Source of the DNA: Exiguobacterium sp018617385
GTDB lineage: Bacteria; Bacillota; Bacilli; Exiguobacteriales; Exiguobacteriaceae
Assembly (NCBI RefSeq): GCF_018617385.1
Contig: NZ_JACSKA010000001.1
Coordinates: 1 to 64,000 of the forward strand
DNA length: 64,000 nucleotides
Direction: 5' to 3'
Below, piece by piece: positions 33,187 to 40,416 of this stretch. Numbering within the stretch: the stretch's first letter is position 1; each line of letters starts with the position of its first letter. The translations under genes were made by a program, and so were the position numbers. The notes beneath the pieces were generated by a model that did not search any database, was not told the origin of the DNA, and saw nothing but the letters and a program-made list of their open reading frames with translations.

Positions 33187-33888
33187 ATGAAACGTTATGA
33201 AGCGATTTTATTTGATATTGATGACACGCTACTAGATTTTAAACAAAGTGAACATGTCGCCTTGGAAAAGTTACTTGCATCCTACAATGTCCGGATGACG
33301 GATGAGGTGAAGTCGCGCTATGTCGACATCAACACGGGCCTGTGGCGTGCGTTTGAGCGCGGTGAAGTGGACCGGGAAGAAGTGCTCATCGGTCGTCATA
33401 CGAAACTGTTCGATTCGCTCGGTCTCACGGTCGATGGACCATATGTCGAACAGCAATATCGAGACTACTTACATGCAGGCGTGCACATGGTTGATGGTGC
33501 TTTGGAGGTCGTGCAAAAGCTGAGCAACGATTATCCGCTCTATATCGTCACAAACGGTGTGACGGAGACGCAATTCAAACGGTTAGAGTCATCTGGACTA
33601 TTGCCGTACTTCCAAGATGTCTTCGTATCGGATGCGACCGGCTCGCAAAAACCGATGAAACCGTTTTTCGACTATGTCTTCGACCGAATCCCGAATGTAG
33701 AGCCAGAGAAGGGGTTGATTATCGGTGACTCGGTCACGGCAGACATCGCCGGTGGGCAGATGTATGGTTTGGATACGTGCTGGTTCAACCCGAACGAAGT
33801 GGCCGCGACAATCGAGTCAACGTATGAGATTCGACATTTAAACGAGTTGAAATCGCTTCTCTACGTTCAAGCCGGATTGAGTGAATGA
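33187..33888 (+). CDS. HAD-family YjjG/YfnB-like nucleotidase
   Basis: A 233-residue HAD hydrolase. Motif I is FDIDDTLLDF, motif II Thr in IVTNGVTETQ, motif III Lys in GSQKPMKPFF and motif IV IIGDSVTADIAGG. These match YjjG/YfnB, house-cleaning 5'-nucleotidases acting on non-canonical pyrimidines. The ATG at 33187 starts the conserved block; an upstream in-frame extension is rejected. Its last 22 nt overlap the convergent NUDIX gene. Confidence 0.92.
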   Translation: MKRYEAILFDIDDTLLDFKQSEHVALEKLLASYNVRMTDEVKSRYVDINTGLWRAFERGEVDREEVLIGRHTKLFDSLGLTVDGPYVEQQYRDYLHAGVHMVDGALEVVQKLSNDYPLYIVTNGVTETQFKRLESSGLLPYFQDVFVSDATGSQKPMKPFFDYVFDRIPNVEPEKGLIIGDSVTADIAGGQMYGLDTCWFNPNEVAATIESTYEIRHLNELKSLLYVQAGLSE

Positions 33889-34316
33889 GCTGGCAAGCGA
33901 TTTGGTAGTTGAGCAAGTACTTCCGGATAGAGCGTGACGTCTTGAAGACGGTCAAGCTTTTGCCAACGATAAATCAGGTGATCTCCTTCGGGTCCATAAA
34001 AGTCTCCGTCTTGGAGCGGGAGGTCACCATTTACATAAAAGTATAGTCCAATCTCATGAAACGGCTGGTCATTATAGGTAAACAAGTTCTCGTGCACGAA
34101 GGCGAATGAGGTATCGGTCACACGCATGTTCAATTCTTCATGTAACTCGCGTGCGAGAGCCGTGGCAGCCTCTTCACCGAGCGTGACGCGACCGCCGGGT
34201 AATGCCCAAAAGTCATCCCGGACGTTTCGGTGAATCAATACGTGACCGTCTTTTACAAAAATACCGGCAACGCGGTAATTGAAAACGCCGTGTTCAGTAG
34301 GAAATACGAGATCCAT
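33867..34316 (-). CDS. NUDIX hydrolase
   Basis: A 149-residue NUDIX protein with the box GGRVTLGEEAATALARELHEELNM, preceded by DDFWALPG. It begins VFPTEHGVFNYRVAGIFVKDGHVLIHR, as in the AP4A/ADP-ribose-type group. The substrate is unknown. It overlaps the convergent HAD gene by 22 nt. Confidence 0.9.
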   Translation of the reverse strand: MDLVFPTEHGVFNYRVAGIFVKDGHVLIHRNVRDDFWALPGGRVTLGEEAATALARELHEELNMRVTDTSFAFVHENLFTYNDQPFHEIGLYFYVNGDLPLQDGDFYGPEGDHLIYRWQKLDRLQDVTLYPEVLAQLPNRLPAHSLNPA

Positions 34317-34371
34317 CTATATCACTTCCAATCATTGTAATCTGTTCTAGTATACCTGAAGGAGGGATCAT

Positions 34372-34974
34372 ATGTTTCAACCACATACGCAATATCGAGA
34401 TGAAGATTTTCGTGACGTGACACTCCGTGACGAAGTGTTGTCACACGTCACGTTCGAGAACTGTCGCTTCACATACGTTGATGCGACGGAACTACAGACG
34501 GAACGCTGTCAGTTCATCAACTGCGACTTCACGGATTCAAAATGGAATGCGTCCCGTCATGTCGGGAGTTCATTTTTGAACTGTCAATTCCATGGTGCCA
34601 ATTTGTTCACGAGTGAGTTTGAGCAATGTAAAATGACGGGGTCTTCCTTTGAGGAGAGTCAGTTTGAAGGCGTCCTTGTAACAGAAGGGGATTGGTCGTT
34701 CGTCAACCTTCGTCACGTGTCGCTCAAAAAAATGGATTGGTCCCATGTACGCTTAGTCGAAGCGGACCTATACGGAACGGACTTGACCGAGACGGTTTGG
34801 CATCAGGCGGACTTGTCACGGGCGACACTTCAACATGCGGTGTGCCGTGGTGCCGACTTCAGAGGGGCACTCGTCGATGGGGTTGATTTTTCGAACGTGA
34901 CGTTACAACAAACAAAACTAGACGCGATGCAGGCGATTCAAGTCGCGCGCTCATTGGGGGCGATTGTAGAATGA
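34372..34974 (+). CDS. Pentapeptide-repeat protein (Qnr/MfpA-like class)
   Basis: A 200-residue protein built of pentapeptide repeats A(D/N)LxX: VTFENCRFTYV, CQFINCDFTDS, CQFHGANLFTS, ADLYGTDLTET and ADLSRATLQHA. Such right-handed helices mimic DNA; the Qnr and MfpA members protect gyrase from quinolones. Length and Cys/Phe-rich centre fit that class, but resistance cannot be claimed. It is coupled by a 4-nt overlap to an aminoglycoside adenylyltransferase gene. Confidence 0.87.
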   Translation: MFQPHTQYRDEDFRDVTLRDEVLSHVTFENCRFTYVDATELQTERCQFINCDFTDSKWNASRHVGSSFLNCQFHGANLFTSEFEQCKMTGSSFEESQFEGVLVTEGDWSFVNLRHVSLKKMDWSHVRLVEADLYGTDLTETVWHQADLSRATLQHAVCRGADFRGALVDGVDFSNVTLQQTKLDAMQAIQVARSLGAIVE

Positions 34975-35798
34975 AACCAGAACAAATCATTGAGCAGTTG
35001 ACTGCGTTCGCAAAAGAACGCGAGCACATTCGAACGGTCGTCTTGAACGGCTCACTCGTCAATCCGAACATCCGACCAGACCCGTACCAGGATGTCGACC
35101 TTGCCTTTTATGTGGAAGACGTCCGAGCGGTTGCGGCCGATCGCTCATGGATTGACACATGTGGAGAGGTATTAATCATGCAGACACCTGATACGGCTGA
35201 TTCCGGACGACATGTAACGTTTTTAGTGCAATATGTAGACGGACATCGGATTGATTTGACGATTCGGAGTGTGGATCAACTGGAAACCATGCTTGAAGCC
35301 GACTCGCTCAGTCAAGTAATCTTTGACCGAGATCATCATCCGATCGTCACGCCGTCAGACATGTCGTATCGTGTGAAACGTCCGTCTGCTGACGAGTATG
35401 CGGCTTGTTGGAATGAGTTTTGGTGGGTGTCACTTTATGTTGTCAAAGGAATCAAACGACACCAGGTGTTATACGCGCTCGATCACCTCGACATCATGCG
35501 AAATATGCTCCGTCAGATGATGGAATGGAATATCGGCTATGCGACGAACTTTTCTGTGAATCTTGGGAAATCGGGCGACGGGATGCGCGACCACTTGCCA
35601 GAAGAATTGTGGGAGATGCTTACGGCGACGTATGCCTCGGCTGAGCTGAGCGCGATCGAAGACACACATGACCGCCTGCAATCACTCTTCTTCTTTTGCG
35701 CGCAGCGTGTCGCCGAACAAGGTGATTTCGTCTTCCGGGAAGAAGAAGCTAGACGCGTCCGTGCCGCATGTGCAACACTTCGACATTCAAACGATTAA
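34971..35798 (+). CDS. Aminoglycoside 6-adenylyltransferase (AadK/ANT(6)-like)
   Basis: A 275-residue nucleotidyltransferase of the streptomycin 6-adenylyltransferase family. The core reads VVLNGSLVNPN, DVDLAFYVED (catalytic Asp pair) and DGHRIDLTIR, then FWWVSLYVVKGIKR, MRNMLRQMMEWNIGY and FSVNLGKSGDG as in AadK. It would add AMP to streptomycin; activity in this form is inferred. It overlaps the pentapeptide gene by 4 nt and ends at a strong terminator. Confidence 0.88.
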   Translation: MKPEQIIEQLTAFAKEREHIRTVVLNGSLVNPNIRPDPYQDVDLAFYVEDVRAVAADRSWIDTCGEVLIMQTPDTADSGRHVTFLVQYVDGHRIDLTIRSVDQLETMLEADSLSQVIFDRDHHPIVTPSDMSYRVKRPSADEYAACWNEFWWVSLYVVKGIKRHQVLYALDHLDIMRNMLRQMMEWNIGYATNFSVNLGKSGDGMRDHLPEELWEMLTATYASAELSAIEDTHDRLQSLFFFCAQRVAEQGDFVFREEEARRVRAACATLRHSND

Positions 35799-35815
35799 TG
35801 AGGCCGAGAGCCGGG

Positions 35816-35847
35816 AAACGCTCCTTATAGAGAAAGGAGCGTTTTTT
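35816..35847 (+). terminator. Terminator of the aadK unit; 3' arm carries the next gene's ribosome site
   Basis: AAACGCTCCTT pairs with AAGGAGCGTTT around a 6-nt loop, then TTTTTT. The AAAGGAG in the 3' arm is 9 nt before an ATG at 35849. Confidence 0.85.
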
Positions 35848-35848
35848 C

Positions 35849-36001
35849 ATGAACCCATATACGACATTTATTGCTCTTCTAGTCGGAAGTCTTGTCCTCT
35901 TTGTCGGCATTCGTTTAAAGAAATGGCCAATCATTTTGGTTGCGATGCTTCCCCTTGGTCTCGTCGCATTTAATATGTTCTTACTCATCACGGGGCGCTA
36001 G
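35849..36001 (+). CDS. Small two-TM membrane protein (50 residues)
   Basis: An ATG at 35849 opens 50 codons: NPYTTFIALLVGSLVLFVG, then a short RLKKW link, then IILVAMLPLGLVAFNMFLL and a GR end. Two clear hydrophobic helices in hairpin order support a real gene. Its ribosome site AAAGGAG lies in the terminator stem of the preceding gene, so translation may need read-through or its own start in the loop. No family was recognised. Confidence 0.6.
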   Translation: MNPYTTFIALLVGSLVLFVGIRLKKWPIILVAMLPLGLVAFNMFLLITGR

Positions 36002-36008
36002 GACATGT

Positions 36009-36404
36009 TCACTTGTCTTTTTGATACATCGATTTGATGAAGAAGGCACTCGGTAACAAAATGCCGATTGCGCCTTCGATGATGGCGAATAATCGGGTCA
36101 AACCAATCGGCAACAAATCACCAAATCCGATTGATAATAAAGTGACCCCGCTGAAATACAGGAGGTTTTCCCAAGTCGGTTCAACGGCATTCATGGATTC
36201 GAGTGAAGTCACAAGAATGACTGAATCACGAGACAAAGCATAATAAATCAATGTGAATCCTAACATGACACCAAGTAGGCTAACGAACAACTGAGCGAAC
36301 AATCTCCCGTCAAATCCTGTTTGCTTGTACGTTTTACGTTTGAAAAACCAAAACACGTTCAAACTGATGAAGAGTAACGCAATGGTTAATAAAATCGTAT
36401 TCAA
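36009..36404 (-). CDS. Two-TM ion-channel-like protein (potassium channel pore family)
   Basis: A 131-residue protein with hydrophobic helices near residues 3-20, 38-60 and 100-122 and a pore-loop TLLSIGFGDLLPIG, like the TVGYGD selectivity filter but with Phe in place of Tyr. This is the Ion_trans_2 arrangement. K+ conduction is likely, not shown. The TTG at 36404 lies at normal distance from the AAAAGG site; a GTG at 36413 overlaps it too closely. Confidence 0.82.
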   Translation of the reverse strand: MNTILLTIALLFISLNVFWFFKRKTYKQTGFDGRLFAQLFVSLLGVMLGFTLIYYALSRDSVILVTSLESMNAVEPTWENLLYFSGVTLLSIGFGDLLPIGLTRLFAIIEGAIGILLPSAFFIKSMYQKDK

Positions 36405-36484
36405 TCCGGACACATCCTTTTCATGTAAATGAGTTCATTTATCCATTCCCTGAGCGATGAATGAAAAACAGAATCGGAAAAGGT

Positions 36485-36512
36485 TTGCAATTGATCAAAA
36501 GATTGATAGAAT
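36485..36512 (+). promoter_or_regulatory. Sigma-A promoter of the thiamine salvage operon
   Basis: TTGCAA (36485-36490), a 16-nt spacer and TAGAAT (36507-36512), followed about 33 nt later by the TPP aptamer. The rest of 36414-36484 shows nothing I can name. Confidence 0.55.
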
Positions 36513-36545
36513 GTGGTCGAAGACGACTGAATTTCATAATGTTTG

Positions 36546-36634
36546 CCACTAGGGGAGTCGCGTCACGCGGCTGAGATGGACATGGTCCAGACCCTTTGAA
36601 CCTGATCTAGTTCACGCTAGCGTAGGGAAGTGGG
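36546..36634 (+). ncRNA. TPP riboswitch controlling tenA-thiM-thiD-thiE
   Basis: The thi-box pieces appear in order: CCACTAGGGGAGTC, GCTGAGATGG, GACCCTTTGAACCTGATC and AGCGTAGGGAAGTGG. P1 is CCACT/AGTGG. TPP should favour the terminator at 36675 and switch off the operon. Confidence 0.95.
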
Positions 36635-36674
36635 CGAGACGACTCATATGGCTTCACCTAGATATGACTGTTCG

Positions 36675-36711
36675 AGACGCCGCTTCCGTTATGGGAGGCG
36701 GCGTCTTTTTA
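36675..36711 (+). terminator. Riboswitch terminator before tenA
   Basis: AGACGCCGC and GCGGCGTCT form the stem with extra inner pairs, then a T run, 23 nt before tenA. This is the expression platform. Confidence 0.85.
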
Positions 36712-36733
36712 TCTTTTATAAGGGGGAGTTATT

Positions 36734-37408
36734 ATGAAATTTACAGATCACTTACGTCAGGAAGCGGATGGATTGTTTGAAGCAAGCTTTCATCATCCGT
36801 TCGTCCGTTCACTCGGAGAAGGAACGCTTGATGAGAAGAAGTTTAGACATTACGTCATGCAAGATTCGTATTACTTGAATCAATTCTCAAAAGTGCAGGC
36901 CAAAGGGGCAACCCTCGCTCCGACGATGGAACTATCGAGCCGCTTTTTGACGCATGCCTTACACACGATTGAGGCGGAACTCTCACTTCATCGTGAGTTC
37001 TTTACGATGCTCAACGTGACGGATGTTGAATTGGCGACATTCGAGCCGGCACCGACCGCTTACGCGTATGCGCTTCATATGCAACAGGCAGGACCGACTC
37101 TCGGGGACGTATTGGCGTCAATCCTTCCATGCTACTGGGTGTATTACGAGATTGGTGAACGTCTGAAAGACAAGCGTCCGGACCATCCGATTTATTCGGC
37201 CTGGATTGCGACATACGGCTCTGAATGGTTCCGCGAACTGGTGGAAGAGCAAATTGATCGGTTGGATGAACTGGCTGGTCAAGCGACGGAAGAAGAGCGC
37301 GTGCGCTATACGAAACTATTCTTGAAGAGTTGCTACTACGAAGTCGCCTTCTGGGAAATGGCGTGGACGCTTGAGTCGTGGACATTGTCGCAGGAGGTCA
37401 ACCAATGA
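36734..37408 (+). CDS. tenA: TenA, thiaminase II / aminopyrimidine aminohydrolase
   Basis: A 224-residue TenA. It begins FTDHLRQEADGLFEASFHHPFV and keeps YVMQDSYYLNQFSKV, the active-site Cys region SILPCYWVYYEIGERL and the C-terminal SCYYEVAFWEMAW with the catalytic Glu. TenA hydrolyses aminomethyl-pyrimidine products so the pyrimidine can be salvaged. It is the first gene behind the TPP riboswitch and overlaps thiM by an ATGA. Confidence 0.95.
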   Translation: MKFTDHLRQEADGLFEASFHHPFVRSLGEGTLDEKKFRHYVMQDSYYLNQFSKVQAKGATLAPTMELSSRFLTHALHTIEAELSLHREFFTMLNVTDVELATFEPAPTAYAYALHMQQAGPTLGDVLASILPCYWVYYEIGERLKDKRPDHPIYSAWIATYGSEWFRELVEEQIDRLDELAGQATEEERVRYTKLFLKSCYYEVAFWEMAWTLESWTLSQEVNQ

Positions 37409-38196
37409 GACGTGAGATTTGGAACGAGATTCGACAGCAGGCACCGTTGATTCACAACATCACGAACACGGTTGTGGCGAATTTTTCAGCGAATGGACTG
37501 CTCGCGATCGGCGCCTCTCCAGTGATGGCAGACGCGATTGAAGAAGTAGCAGAGATGACATTCGTGAGCGATGCGCTCGTGTTAAATATCGGGACACTTG
37601 GAACAATGACCGAAGCGACGATGATTCGTGCAGGGCAGGCGGCGAATGAAGCCGGATGTCCCATTGTCCTCGATCCAGTCGGAGTCGGAGCGACGTCATT
37701 TCGTCGAGATGTGGTCGAACGCATTATGCGTCACGTTCGTGTGTCAGTCATTCGAGGGAATGCAGGAGAGATTGCGACATTGATTGGTGTCGATTGGGCG
37801 GCTCGTGGTGTCGATGCGGGTGACGGTGCATGCGAGCCGAGACAATTGGCGCTTGAAGCAGCGAAACGATACGGATGTGTCGTGGCCGTGACTGGAAAAG
37901 AAGATATGGTCAGTGACGGACATGTCGTCATGGAAGTCCGAGGTGGGACGAAACGGATGACTGAGACGACCGGTACAGGGTGTTTACTGAGTGCGGTGGT
38001 CGGAGCTTGCTTGGCAGTCGAAAAGAATGCCCTCAAAGCGACGGTGACCGCCATGTCAGGCTACGCCTATTGCGGAGAGCTAGCGAGTGAACGGGCAGAA
38101 GGGCCGGGAGACTTCCCGATTCACTTTTTAAATGCACTCCATCAATTGACGCAATATACAATCCCGACGAATCGAATCGAGGTGTCGACATCATGA
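37405..38196 (+). CDS. thiM: Hydroxyethylthiazole kinase
   Basis: A 263-residue ThiM: QQAPLIHNITNTVVANFSANGLLAIGASPVM, VLDPVGVGATSFRRDV, IRGNAGEIATL, and GTGCLLSAVVGA with the active-site Cys. It phosphorylates hydroxyethylthiazole, the likely cargo of the ThiW transporter at 5 kb. The start at 37405 (AGGAGG upstream) overlaps tenA by 4 nt, and the end overlaps thiD by 4 nt. Confidence 0.96.
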   Translation: MRREIWNEIRQQAPLIHNITNTVVANFSANGLLAIGASPVMADAIEEVAEMTFVSDALVLNIGTLGTMTEATMIRAGQAANEAGCPIVLDPVGVGATSFRRDVVERIMRHVRVSVIRGNAGEIATLIGVDWAARGVDAGDGACEPRQLALEAAKRYGCVVAVTGKEDMVSDGHVVMEVRGGTKRMTETTGTGCLLSAVVGACLAVEKNALKATVTAMSGYAYCGELASERAEGPGDFPIHFLNALHQLTQYTIPTNRIEVSTS

Positions 38197-39032
38197 GACC
38201 GCAAGTATTGACGATTGCAGGATCTGATTCAGGGGGCGGAGCTGGTATTCAAGCCGATCTAAAAACGTTTCAAGAGCTCGGTGTGTTCGGGACGAGTGTG
38301 TTGACTGCGATTACCGCCCAAAACACACTTGGGGTCCATGGAATCGAGGCGATTTCCACGGAAATGATTATCCAACAAATTGATGCGGTAGCGGATGATT
38401 TTAACATCACCGCCTGTAAAACTGGGATGTTGGTGGATGCGGAGCGAATTGAAGCGGTAGCGAATGCGCTTGAACGCCACCGTTTTGAGCATGTGGTGGT
38501 CGATCCGGTCATGGTGGCGAAAGGTGGCGCGTCCTTGTTGCAAGTTAGTGCAGTCGAAGCACTGCGCACGAAGCTGCTACCACAGGCGACCATCGTGACC
38601 CCGAATATTCCTGAAGCAGAAGTGCTGGCAGGAATGGAAATTCGAACGGAGGCAGACCGTATGAAAGCCGCACAGGCGATTCGAGCACTTGGTGTCGATA
38701 CCGTCATTATCAAAGGTGGGCATACGGATGATATGGAGGCCGTTGATTTAATTATGAGTGAAACTGAAGCGTTCTGTGTAAAAGCACCTAGAATCCAAAC
38801 GAAAGATACGCACGGGACGGGATGTACGTTCTCTGCAGCTTTGACGGCCGAACTGGCATATGGGAAGACACTTCGTCAAGCAGTCGTAGATGCAAAACAA
38901 TTTATCCATCAAGCGATTACACATGGATTATCGATTGGACAGGGGCATGGACCGACGAATCATTGGGGACATCGTTTAGCGAAAGAAGAGGTGATTACCG
39001 TTGACGTCATGTACGAAACAAGCGCTCGCTAA
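38193..39032 (+). CDS. thiD: Hydroxymethylpyrimidine / phosphomethylpyrimidine kinase
   Basis: A 279-residue ThiD: LTIAGSDSGGGAGIQADLKTF, VVVDPVMVAKGG, TIVTPNIPEAEVL, and KDTHGTGCTFSAALTAELAYG with the catalytic Cys and anion hole. It makes HMP-pyrophosphate for ThiE. It overlaps thiM by 4 nt and thiE by 32 nt. Confidence 0.96.
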   Translation: MRPQVLTIAGSDSGGGAGIQADLKTFQELGVFGTSVLTAITAQNTLGVHGIEAISTEMIIQQIDAVADDFNITACKTGMLVDAERIEAVANALERHRFEHVVVDPVMVAKGGASLLQVSAVEALRTKLLPQATIVTPNIPEAEVLAGMEIRTEADRMKAAQAIRALGVDTVIIKGGHTDDMEAVDLIMSETEAFCVKAPRIQTKDTHGTGCTFSAALTAELAYGKTLRQAVVDAKQFIHQAITHGLSIGQGHGPTNHWGHRLAKEEVITVDVMYETSAR

Positions 39033-39642
39033 GCAGCTTCGCCTTTACTTTGTGTGTGGAACGACGGACGCGTCTGATTTGGTAGCGACCGTCAAAACGG
39101 CTCTTCGATGTGGTGTGACATGTTTTCAATTTCGCGAAAAAGGTAAAGATGCATTGTATGGAGATGAAAAAGAAGCAATGGCAAGGACGCTCCACCGTCT
39201 GTGTAGAGAAGCGGGTGTTCCGTTCATCGTCAATGACGACGTCGACTTGGCGCTCGCGATTGACGCGGATGGCATCCACGTTGGACAGGATGACTTACCT
39301 GCCAAACAGGTTCGAGAACGGCTAGGACCAGATAAATGGTTGGGGGTGTCTGTCCATACGATGGAGGAAGTCAGAATGGCTCTTCCATTTGCAGATTATG
39401 TCGGCATCGGTCCGATTCATGAGACGCAAAGTAAGTTGGATGCAGGACAAGTGCGTGGTACGGAACTGATTCAACAAGTTCGCCGACACCACCCACTGCT
39501 TCCGATTGTGGGGATCGGGGGCATTCGTCCAGAGCATGTCCCTGCTATTATGGCTGACGGGGCTGACGGTGTTGCCGTCATCTCTGCCATCGCTTCTGCA
39601 CCGGATGTAGCAACGGCTACCCGGCGTTTCGCTTGTCTCTGA
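39001..39642 (+). CDS. thiE: Thiamine phosphate synthase
   Basis: A 213-residue ThiE: CFQFREKGKDAL, FIVNDDVDLALAIDADGIHVGQDDLPA, YVGIGPIHETQSKLDA and GIGGIRPEHVPA. It joins the thiazole and pyrimidine phosphates to thiamine phosphate. The TTG at 39001 is the best start, with GAGGTG about 7 nt before it, and lies inside the end of thiD (32-nt overlap), so it is strongly coupled. Confidence 0.95.
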   Translation: MTSCTKQALAKQLRLYFVCGTTDASDLVATVKTALRCGVTCFQFREKGKDALYGDEKEAMARTLHRLCREAGVPFIVNDDVDLALAIDADGIHVGQDDLPAKQVRERLGPDKWLGVSVHTMEEVRMALPFADYVGIGPIHETQSKLDAGQVRGTELIQQVRRHHPLLPIVGIGGIRPEHVPAIMADGADGVAVISAIASAPDVATATRRFACL

Positions 39643-39667
39643 ATTCAATTTTTGAGGAGGAAGACAG

Positions 39668-40306
39668 ATGAACGTATTTGTTATCGGTGCAAACGGTCAG
39701 ATTGGCCGTCAGTTTGTCGAAAAATTACACAATGAAGGGAAGCATCACGTCACAGCGATGGTTCGTAAAGAAGAGCAACTCGATGACTTCAAGTCAAAAG
39801 GATACAATGCCGTACTCGGTGACCTTGAAGGTTCGGTAGAAGATTTACAGAAAGCCATCGATGGAATGGACGTCATCGTGTTCGCGGCTGGTTCTGGTGG
39901 AAGCACTGGAGCAGACAAGACCCTTTTAATTGACCTAGATGGTGCAGCGAAGAGTATCGAGGCGGCACAAGCGAACGGGAACATCAAACACTTCGTCATG
40001 GTCAGTGCCTTGAAAGCAGAGGATCGCTCAGCTTGGCCAGATTCGATGAAACCGTACTACGTAGCGAAGCATCATGCCGATCGTTTACTCGAACAGAGTG
40101 GACTCACGTATACGATTGTACGTCCGGGTGCATTGACAGATGATGCAGGAACGGGCAAAGTGAACACGCAATTCGAGGGAAGTGGAGAGATTCCACGCGA
40201 AGACGTGGCATCATTCTTGGTGCATGTCCTCCATAACCATGCAAACGCGCAGAACAAAGCGATTGATTTGATCAAAGGGGATACCCCAATCGAAGAAACG
40301 TTATAA
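39668..40306 (+). CDS. NAD(P)-binding SDR-like protein (YhfK/YwnB type)
   Basis: A 212-residue atypical SDR with NmrA-like features: MNVFVIGANGQIGRQFVEKL (cofactor loop), LGDLEGSVEDL, VFAAGSGGSTGADKTLLIDLDGA and YTIVRPGALTDDAGTGKV. It resembles YhfK of Bacillus, thought to sense or reduce redox cofactors. It stands alone with a GGAGGAAG site and a terminator. The substrate is unknown. Confidence 0.9.
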   Translation: MNVFVIGANGQIGRQFVEKLHNEGKHHVTAMVRKEEQLDDFKSKGYNAVLGDLEGSVEDLQKAIDGMDVIVFAAGSGGSTGADKTLLIDLDGAAKSIEAAQANGNIKHFVMVSALKAEDRSAWPDSMKPYYVAKHHADRLLEQSGLTYTIVRPGALTDDAGTGKVNTQFEGSGEIPREDVASFLVHVLHNHANAQNKAIDLIKGDTPIEETL

Positions 40307-40320
40307 TGTGTCGAATGAAG

Positions 40321-40347
40321 AACGGGATGTGGTTCATCCCGTTTTTT
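40321..40347 (+). terminator. Terminator after the SDR-like gene
   Basis: AACGGGATG and CATCCCGTT form the stem around a 5-nt loop, then six T. Confidence 0.88.
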
Positions 40348-40416
40348 GTCGCGTTAAAGAGGGAAAAGTCAGCAGAATAGCGAAATGAAGAATATGAATA
40401 GGTGAGGAGGTTCCGC

